Assembly (NCBI RefSeq): GCF_032854445.1
Contig: NC_088297.1
Span: 3,285,991-3,349,990, forward strand
Direction: 5' to 3'
Length of the DNA: 64,000 nt
DNA from: Liolophura sinensis
Taxonomy: Eukaryota; Mollusca; Polyplacophora; Chitonida; Chitonidae
The notes under the pieces were generated by a model. The model ran no database searches and was not told the origin of the DNA. It saw only the letters and a program-made list of their open reading frames with translations. Each line of letters starts with the position of its first letter. Position 1 is the stretch's first letter. Shown one piece after another: positions 1-9,800 of this stretch. A program made the position numbers and the translations under genes.

Positions 1-1496
1 AGGTCATAGCCAGTCGACTAGACAACCCAGACTGATACATTGGGGTAGGATCCTCTTTCTTACGTATAAATATCTGCATGAAAAAAGCCACAGAAAAATT
101 AAGTTTTTGGTTATTAAAGTTAATAAGATTCTTATTGTAAGTCTGGTGCATTTTATTTTTCAGAAATATTTTAATAAGCTAAAATAAGTATATCAGAATG
201 TGTATAGATATATATACATTTGTATCTTAACTAACCCCTTTAGCTATGAATATAAGCATAAATATTAATTGGGAAAATCAATTCTATAATACTTTAGACA
301 ACAAATATATTTCCCAGAGGTTCATACAATTGTTGAGAAAAGTGGTTTTCTTGGGGGAAAGAAAAAAGGCTGTTTAATTTTCTCTGTTTTTTAAGTTTTG
401 ATACCCCAACAATATGTGCAAGTTTAAAGTAGCTTTAACAGAAATATTGAAATTTTTTTATCTAGACTTTGTTCATTCCTGTTCAGTAAATATGAAGAAG
501 TTTAAATTTCTGATATTGCGATGTCTGAAATGGCCCATTCAAAAATTTAAACTTATTGACATTTCTTGATTTTGGACATATTCATCTCTATCAGTCTCAG
601 CAGGGTGTGATCTACGGCCTTCCTGTGTCCCTAAACTAGACGCTTTAAAAACTCAACTTTTTAAAAAAAAAAAACCATAGCAACTTGATTCAAACAATCA
701 AAGAAAATTATTAAAACTTGAACTTGGGCGTTTTCTTTCATATTTATCCATCTCTGAGTTCATCATTTCTCACCCATGGCGGGGAGTTAACTCCATAATA
801 ACAGGAAGGTTTGCTCTCCTACTGACACTGCTAAATTCTACGCACAGAGGTTAAAATAAGAAATAATGTGTAAAAACTGCTTTGACCAAATGGCGCGATA
901 ATGGTGGGACAGAAAACATGGCAAGGCTGCAACATGCCGACATGAAAAAAACGCCGAAAGAAGACAATAATCAGATGCTAGATTCCTTGTTTGACAAAAA
1001 TTCAGTCTACAAGACCAGATGAAACACCTGATACCAGTCCAGAAGCAACTCTGCTCAGCAGAAGTGAAGACTTCTTCAGTGAGAATCTTAAAGAACTACC
1101 AGGGTGGACACAGATGCGCCTATTAGTTGTGTTGTGAATATGTGCTTATGAACGCCTATCACAGGCATTTATAACAGACTGCGGTTTTGTTCCTGTCTTT
1201 GGGGCTGTGCCACCAAAACTAGGAAAAACCACTCAAATTCATCCAAAAAATAAAGGCACAGAAAAACAGTGGATTTTATCTCATTAAGAGGCGCTAACTT
1301 ACAGTCTGATGGTCAAGGCGAATTTTGCAGCCCGCCCTTTTCTGTGCTCAGTCATTTAATTTTTGTAAATAAGAACACAACTTTAAAATCTCGGATATAA
1401 TCCTGCTCACAATGTCTCACTTTCTCCAGTTCTGCACACACACAACCCCCCGCACCCACCCCCCCCCACAAACTTAGCAGCAGAGTCTGCACTTAC
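1..1496. other. Intronic sequence of the EBAG9-like gene, no firm feature
   Basis: This stretch lies downstream (minus strand) of the second coding exon of the EBAG9-like gene and should be intron, because the conserved C-terminal half of that protein is not found here. It is AT-rich with short poly-A and poly-C runs. A weakly coding-looking block at about 862-1135 on the plus strand is described in the findings; nothing else can be supported. Confidence 0.5.
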
Positions 1497-2522
1497 TTTT
1501 TTGGTTTTCCGAACTTCTGGTTTCATATCGCGAAAGAAATCCACTTCTGTCTCCTCCTCTTGATGGGAGGGGTTACTGTCAATGTACTGGTGATTGGCTG
1601 AATTGTCTCCCCCTCCCCAGCTGTCCCAAGGTTCAAGCTCAGTCTGCAAAGGGAAAAACAACCTTTTTAGCACTTCTTCCAGGCATCTTTAAATGATGTT
1701 CTGTGTACCCAGGAAATTCTTAGCAAGTGAAACTACTGTATTTTTACCTAAGGTTTGGTACCCGTATGTAAAGATGCATTTTCAAAAGCACTCAAGGCCT
1801 TAAAATGATACTCTTGATGCAAACAGTTAATTTTTTTCTTGTATGAAATTAAACAAACTTCATATAGAGAAAAAAATTAAGGAGTCCTAGTTAAGGTCGA
1901 TGAATCCTTCAGAATGTATCACTTGTGAATTGCTAAACTACAGGTGAAGTACAGTAATTAATTCCCCATGAAAAAGATACCAGCATTCATAGGACAATGC
2001 AAATGTATACCTGCACTGATAAAATATCCCGCAGGAAGTTTACAGAACAAACTTTTTGTTTTATTATGTAGCACAACGACGATATCGCAGTTTAAAGGAA
2101 GTCAAATCCACTACATTCAGACAACTGAAATGTTACCAATTATAACCAATCAAGTTTCCAGTTGCTTGAACATGGCCTATCCCTTGGCTTCATACGGATT
2201 TCTGATTAAACAATGATTTACTGAGTTGCAAAGCAGCTCAGAAAAAAATGTCCATAGCCATTTAGGTCTGTTTTCACATTTCTTTCTAAATAACTCAGGA
2301 TATACTATTTGCTGTCTTTACTTTTAACGGATATCAAAAGTTTCTTACCTCATTGCTGGGTACACTCTGAGATATATCAGGAGGAGGATAGTGATTGGCT
2401 AAAGGCAGAATTGTCCCTGAATTCTTTCGCCGTCGTCCCATCCAACACATAAGTCGTTTCAGGGGAGATAGCAACACCATCAGGAAACTGAACAGTTTTC
2501 TCACCAGCCCTCCCACTGCCAT
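1497..2522 (-). CDS. EBAG9: EBAG9/RCAS1-like protein, first two coding exons (partial)
   Basis: Two minus-strand exons encode the N-terminal part of an EBAG9 (RCAS1) orthologue, in vertebrates a small Golgi and secretory-pathway membrane protein. Exon 1 of the CDS (2522-2349, 58 codons, starting MAVGGLVRKL) has a hydrophobic stretch at about residues 10-21 followed by the basic segment LKRLMCWMGRRRKNSG, which matches the family's FSFLKRLxCRxGRxRKxSG region. It ends at a GTAAG donor. Exon 2 (1643-1497, 49 codons) follows a TTTGCAG acceptor, contains EPWDSW and DFFRDMKPEVRKTKK (family: EEWTSW and DYFKDMTPTIRKTQK), and ends at GTAAGT. Both introns are phase 0. The C-terminal coiled coil and stop codon must lie beyond the left edge. 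The ATG at 2522 is chosen because it gives the family's usual N-terminal length; 5' UTR exons were not located. Confidence 0.86.
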
Positions 2523-3719
2523 GTTTGCATTAATAAATACAACAAACCTGCAAACAAGATTATAGTAGATGCAGAAGCTCTCACAATACTGAGACAGTAA
2601 CTTATGAAGGGATTTATCAAATTTATTCCCTTTTCTTTTTTTTTTCAAATGATGCTCAATGTGAGTCTGCCTTCCCATTGGTCAGAGGAGAATGGTTTAA
2701 ATGGCCAAAATTTTGTTGCACATTGGCAACAAAGCTGAAACTGGATGTGCAATCTGTCGTGGTAAATTAGCCACATACCCGTTTTCAAAAATGGCCATAA
2801 TTTTATCAAACACAGAAACTTAACGTGTTTAATGAAACTGTCATGGTCAAGTCACATAACGTGTACCAATTCAGCTTGATCTGACGATCTCATGTATTGA
2901 TGGGCAAACTTGCAAAAGGTCAGTGCCAGGGAAGAGAATCTTATCCAGCAAAATCAGCTGAAATTTCTTGTAGTATCTAACCTCCCATTGGTAAATCGAT
3001 TGGCTTCGTCCAATTAGGCGAAAGATTAGACACTTAAACAAACAGATTTCTCCTCAAATCCGCTGAAATCGGTTATTTCTATTAAGTTATTTCGAACACG
3101 CATATCACGAATTCACGATGTCTAGTACAGGCAGTTACAGATACACAGTAGCGCAGTCTAAAAGCCAGTCTGAGCGACGGTATGCCCGGTCTCAGATCCA
3201 ATGTTTTGTGTTCAACACTCCATGTGTTTAAGCATTTTTTTCTGTTGAATAATACACAAGTGCAACAACAACAACGACATGCATGAAACGATTATTTACT
3301 GGAAAGCAGCAATTTTGGCAATCAGTCATGATGCATTGGCATGTGTGCTAAAGGGCAAAATGAAAATATCCGCAATGAACGTGCACCATATGGAACGCAC
3401 ATTGAATCACAAACCTAGTGTTTCTTCACATATTTCCGCAAAGTTCCAACAAGACAGGTTCGCCCACTCTCGCGAGAACTCGGGGGTTCAGTAAAACTAT
3501 AACCAATAAAGTTCATTACAACACTTTAAAATCGACGTATTTAAAATAAAACACAGAAAATATCTCAACAAACTGTCAAATTTAGTCAATTAAAAGCAAT
3601 TTTTTTAGTTCGTGCAACGAAACTCGTTTTTGCTAGAAATTACATTGCAATAGCATCATGTCAAATATAGTTTTATCGGATCTATAAAGACGTTACGTTT
3701 TTTGATGTATCCGCTCACT
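2523..3719. promoter_or_regulatory. Shared 5' region between divergent EBAG9-like gene and plus-strand gene
   Basis: About 1.2 kb separates the two divergent coding starts. It holds the 5' UTR and promoter of the EBAG9-like gene on one side and the promoter of the plus-strand gene on the other. Several CCAAT-type motifs are visible in both orientations around 2677 and 2985-3015. No coding exon is recognised here. Whether the promoter is truly bidirectional is inference from the head-to-head layout. Confidence 0.4.
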
Positions 3720-3732
3720 GTTGCTTGGCAAC
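3720..3732. promoter_or_regulatory. RFX X-box motif
   Basis: The 13-mer GTTGCTTGGCAAC fits the X-box consensus RYYNYY-N(1-3)-RRNRAC with a one-base spacer, and its two arms are near-perfect inverted half-sites. RFX factors bind such sites in promoters of cilium genes, usually within about 150 bases of the start. It lies 154 bases before the proposed ATG of the plus-strand gene. The match is seen directly; function is inferred. Confidence 0.6.
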
Positions 3733-3743
3733 TGACGATTGCA

Positions 3744-3862
3744 ATGGCGGACAAATTGCTAAACGTGAGGCGTTGAAAAGACATCTTCTAATGTCGCTGG
3801 GAACGGCGAAGGATTTACGGAATCCGAGTCGGTCCATCTATTTAACCTACACCGAAAAGTAG
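3744..3862 (+). other. Two short upstream open frames in the 5' exon
   Basis: Before the proposed start codon the first exon contains two small ORFs: 3744-3776 (10 codons, MADKLLNVRR) and 3791-3862 (23 codons, beginning MSLGTAKDL). Both end before the ATG at 3874. If the exon is transcribed from near the X-box, these would be upstream ORFs that could lower translation. Alternatively transcription starts downstream of them. Confidence 0.3.
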
Positions 3863-3873
3863 AAAGGGGCGTA

Positions 3874-6800
3874 ATGGGGGTGAGTCTTGTTATTTTGTTT
3901 TGATCAGGCTGATTTTCTCAATGAGTCCACTGCCATTTTATTCAGTTCACTCATCATTGATGTTTTGATACAGATGCTATCATGCAACACTCAGCAGTCC
4001 AAGAATGAACTCATAAATGAAACTATAGTAACTCATAAAGTCAATTTTCCTCGACATGTGTCCTATTTATAGAACATTAAATACTATACCACGCATATTA
4101 TTATGTATGGGAGCTGAGCTAAGAAAAATTATACTTTGATTTTTTTTTTTTTAAAGTATTGTAAAATCCTGTAAGAAGCTAGAGACCATGTGATCTCCTC
4201 AGTAACAAATGCTGTGGGTGACGAAAATGTTCCTGTCAACATTATTGCATAGGAAAAGACCTATTATTGAATCTCTGTCAGCGATCTTGTATCCGTTGGA
4301 TGTGTATAATTTTCAGCTTTCCAGATATAGCATTTCTGCAGAGCTTTCGTGACATTATTTTGTACAACTAGGCCTTACTGGTCACTAACGAAGGGGCAAA
4401 GAGTGAACTTTTCCCCAGTGCTTTAACATTGGCCGGCCATTTTGTTTTTGACACAAAAGGGTGGTCACGTGACCTCCAACTTCCGAATGGTAAAGTGTAC
4501 ATTCGATCGAAAGACACCAACTTATGTTCTTGTAGTGGCCGATAACCCCTGAAAGTCTCCCTCCTCAATTTTCTTTTTCTGGCCTAGCATCACTGGAGTC
4601 TCCATGCTAACAATCTTATTTCCATACTCAACGAACATTTAGGCTGATTGTCATCATATGCCCCTGCTCACTTTAGAGTAGATTTATTATAGTCATGAAG
4701 GCTTTCATGGCATACACTCCTTGGCCTCTTCCACAGTACACACTCCTTTTGACCAGCCATGCGCATGTCCTGATTCATCGTGGAACAATGGGAAGATGGC
4801 GGTAGTGGCCAAGGGGTGTGTGCTGTGGAAGATTTCATGGCTATAATAAATTCATTGTAAAGTGAATAGGGGCATATGGTGGAGGTGTGGTGGTGTGGAA
4901 AACAAGTCTTTAGGTTGGTGTCTTTTATTTGCACGAGACTTGTTCGATAGCAGAGGCACTCGGCCTAGACATTCGCTGAAAACGAAATTATCACTCTTAG
5001 CACCAAGACTTCAAAGACGCTAGGCCAGTATAAGAAAAGGAGTGGTTCAAAGTCTTTCGGGGCTAGTAGTGGTCTATACCATTGTTAATGCATACCCGGT
5101 ACTCACTGAGGGTTTAGGCTAATTGTGTTTGTTAGCAAGTAGTCCTGCGCATAATGGTGTCTTCGCTCCAATATTATTTTGAAGGTACTTCACTGCTGTC
5201 ATGCATCCTCATATTTACTTTCCTTGGAGTAGTGCCAGAGTTTTTCCTCTTTGCACCTTGGACACATATAGTGTGTCACCTGTGAAAGTACAGATCAACA
5301 TCCACAGTTAAAAGGAAACCTAGCCATCACAATGGACGTGGGTGCAAACAATGTCGCGTCCTGTGTATGGAGTGTGTGGGTAGGCCTATCAGCAACCTGC
5401 GGATGGTTGTGGGTTTCCCACGAGTCCGGTTTCCTCCTGCCATAATGCTGGCTGCCGTCATGCAAGTGAGATATTATTGAGTGCGGGGTAAAACACCAAT
5501 CAAACAAACAAATAAATAAAGCCTTAAAAAATAAACTGGGTCAAATGCTACGAAAGTCACCTGTCATGGCTCAAATACAGGACACAGTCGCTGTCTATGG
5601 GTTGGTTTCATTTTACATGAGGTTTTTTCTTCTAGACCAGCAGGCTGCTAAGGAATAAAGGTGCCAATATTGTAGCAAGCATCTTTGTGGAGGTCAGTAC
5701 TTTCACAGGAGACACACTATACGTGCCAAAGGTGCTATGTGGCAGAACTCTGGCACTACTCCAAGAACAGTTAATATAAGGATAAGCCTTCGTGGCTGTA
5801 AAACATTTATACTAAAGTCAGTATGGGCATTTTATAACAGACAGTTAGTTATCTTTGATTGGCATGACTTAAAAGGCTATAGGGATAACGATAATGATTA
5901 TTCACAGGTAGATGTGGGCCGAAGTATGTGCTTAAGAGGGTCAAAGAAAATACAAGTTGGACGCATATTAATGATGATCGTTATGTATAGGTGTAGACAT
6001 TCATGTGCAATGCGTGCAGATGTGACAAAAGCAAATTAAGCCTCGTGTCATCCCATCAGCTTAGGGACAGGCAGCATGGTTCATGCAGATGGTTTACAGT
6101 TACCTGTTGACACCATTTACTATATATTACATGTATGTGATTTTACTAGGACACTCTACCCCCCATAAACAAGGGACACGGGGCAGGGGAGGTGCAAGGG
6201 TCGAGGGGTAAATTCCACCCCAGGAACTGGAAGAAGCTGGGACCATCTGAGCTGAAGAAACTGACACCACTGCAGAGGAGCAGATACCTGGCTGTAAGAA
6301 CATCATATAATAGTTTTATTAAGAATGTCCATGGCATATTGGTTAGCGTTCTAGTACAGCAAAATGACATGCATGTAGGAGCCTCCCATTACTGTGGTCG
6401 CTCAGAATTCAAGTTCAGACCTCTCCGGTCCTGCATGGGAATGTCAACGTGCAGATGGTTAAGGGTTTCCCCAGAGCCTGGTTTTCTCCCCATCAGAATG
6501 CTAGCTGCCGTTGTGTTTGTGAAATTTTTTTGCCCCAATCAAATAACTAAATAAATGAATACTAACATGACTATAAAGTGTCTCCTTTAATTATGATGAG
6601 TGATAGCTTTTGAGCATGGGAAGATGGACCTTAGTTGACATGCAGGATGGCGGCTCTGTCGCTGATGCTTCAGGCATGATGTCACTGGTTTGTGTGCTCC
6701 TAAATTGCATAGACACCTTATCAGAGTCAGATCTGTTTGCCACATAAAGGTAGATCTTTGCTTAACTCATGGATTAGTGATGTCATACGCACCTATATAG

Positions 6801-9800
6801 CCACTGGAAAACAACTCCCTTGTACACAATGTATGACTGTGGATGTTCATGTGTGTAACTGTGTACATGCACCGGTCCTGATATCTCAGTTAGTAGAGTG
6901 TCTGCTTTGGGAGCAGGAGATCCAAGGTCAGTCCTGAGTCAGGTCGCACCTAACACATTAAAGGAGGAAGTTCTTCTTCTCTCCATGTACAGTACACTCT
7001 TTATGTTTTTGGATTTGACACACTTTCTCTTCTCTCCATGTACAGTACAATATTTATTTTTTTGGAATTGACACACTTTCTCTTCTTTCCATGTAGATTA
7101 CAATATTTGTTTTTTTGGATTTGACACAATTTCTCCCCTCTTCATATACAGTACAATATTTGTGCATTTGGATTTGACATAGTTCCTCCTCTCTCCATGT
7201 AGAGTACAATATTTGTGTGTTTGGATTTGAGACAATTTCTCCTCTCTCTCCATACAGTACAGTATTTGTGTGTTTGGCTGTGACACAATTTCTCTTCTCT
7301 CCGTGTTCAGTGCAATATTTATGTTTTTGGCTGTGACAGAATTCTCGTCTCTCCATGTACAATACAGTATTTATGTTTTTGGCTGTGACACAATTCTCTT
7401 CTCTCCATGTACAATACAGTATTTTATGTTTTTGGCTGTGGCACAATTTCTCTTCTCTCCATGTACAGTACAGTATTTATATTTTTGGATTTAACACAAC
7501 TTCTCAATGTAGCTTTCTCATTATGATATTAATAGCTTTACATTCAACACAATTTCTTTGCTCTCCACAGTATGAAGACCCAGACAAGGTAGCTGCTGAG
7601 GCTCAGGGGAACAGTCAAAAGAGACTGATAGATAAAAAAAAATCAACAACGGTACTGACACTTTTGCTCTTCTAAATTTGTGGATTTATTTCTGTCAGCA
7701 GTTACTAAAAGCCCTTGTTACGACAGCTAGTACAAAACTTAGGCGACATATTAAAACATATACGCTACCTAACAAAAGCTACATGTACGCCATACATGGA
7801 CATTTTGTTAACTGATTACTGTTATTCTTCAACCGTTTCGCATGTTTGCAAGGTGATTATTCAAGCATGTTCCGAATGCTCTATTCTGTGTAGGCTGATA
7901 AAATTATACCTTTTTGGTGAAGCCCTTGAAATTGGCCAATCCAACCAATGTGATTTTTTCTCCAAAATCTATACGCATAAATGCGCATAAATTGCGCTGA
8001 AAGTTGCTCTATCACGTTGAAGAATCAGGATAAAGCAAGTTTAGGATAATGACATGTATGTGAGACATACTAGAAGTTTAAAAAAAAAGCAGTTTAGCTT
8101 TAAGATCGGTCGGCCATGTCCCCGGCTTATCTCTGATAATGGCTACATGACGTGACTTGGAACTCGATCCCATAATAGTGAAGTAATTCTGATTTCATAT
8201 TGTTTTTTAATTGAATTCTATTGCTGTCATGCTCGTATTTACCTTGGCTGCAGAATGCCAAATACAAGGAAGACGTTTTAAATACTGGTTGACAACAATA
8301 TTGTTAAATTACTGTTTTAGAACCCGTAGTCGACTCGTATCTGGGTTCAGTGATACTAATGATTGAAATCAAGGCATCACCAATTCTGTGCAGGGTGTCA
8401 AAAGCTTGTGAAATATTTTACATCTTTGTGATAATGCCGTCATTTCTTCGTTATTACTATTGTTACCCTAATATTCCTGACTAATTTTCACTCCAATTTA
8501 TGCAAATTTTTTGAAGTTAATTTTGAAGACAATAAAAGGATTGGTCGGTTTCAGAGCTTTGCATAAAGTTTAATTTTGTCAGTCTACACAAAACAAGTGC
8601 CATCAGAATGTGCTTGAATAAACACCTTGCAAACATGGTAAAAGGTTGAAGAATTACCGTAAATGTTTTCAATTTTGTTTTATTAACTTTGCGGGTTTTT
8701 TTTTGGTTTTTTTTGCAGAAATAGAGACGAGATTACAGAAGAAGATTTACAGGAACGAGATAAAAATGCAAAGTTAATTGGACAGCTCAAGTAGGTTGAT
8801 TTGCATAATTGACGAACCTGTTGATGAACCAACAAATAACGTGTGGAAATGTTTTGAAAATATTGATCCTGGCTCAGATGTAATGTTTTATCATGTTTAT
8901 TTGACTGTCAGACATTAATACATTAATGCTGATCAAATTGTTAAGTGGAAATATGTGACTTGATTTAATTTTGAAACGATAACATGTAGGAAAAACTCCT
9001 GTTTTATGCCAATGCAAAAGTTGATTATTTGAGTTGCTGTTAATAATGCACTTATATTTTGAGAAATAAGTTGGTGTTTACCTGTGTTTACCTGTGTTTA
9101 CCTGTCCTCCAGGGCTGCAGAAGCTAGGAACCGACTACGTATTATGAGATTACGCTACCAGGCAAATCGGGTGAGCGCATGCAAGTGCAGGCTGCTGTCT
9201 TTGCACCATATGCATTCTCATGTTCACTTTATAATTAAGAGCACAAAACATAAATCAGCTTTCAGTTTTTCAGTTTGAGCCAGATTACATTTTGTATTTA
9301 CTTGTACCTGATGTCTTAAGGTATACATGCTGTCTTCCTCTCCGTCCATACGTGGGAAGGTCTGCCAGCAACTTGCGGATGGTTGTGGATTTCCCTGGGT
9401 TCTGCCCGGTTTCCTCCCACCATAATGCTGGCCGCCGTCGTATAAGTGAAATATTTTTGAGTATGGCATAAAACACTAATCAAATAAATCTTAAGGCATG
9501 TACCTATACATATACTTACATATAAAGGTGTGAATATTGTAAATGTCATGATATTTTGAAAAAGCAATATGCAAATTTGTCATACTGAACTTTATGACTT
9601 CCATGCAGTCAGTTTTGCTCAGTGTTTGCAGTGGGAAGAATGTTATATGTTATACATATGTTGTATCTGGGATTAATCTGTCTCCCCTAATCCGTCTCTC
9701 CTAATCCGTCTATCCTAATCCGTCTATCCTAATCCCAGGTTGTATGTAAATGTAACTGTAATCCAGGGGCTGATTCCACAAAGAAATCCCTGACATAAGT

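Noticed and set aside
7054-7494. 130-codon minus-strand frame (CHSQKHKYC...) and overlapping plus frames
   Set aside because: Read-through of the 53-bp minisatellite in an intron of the plus-strand gene.
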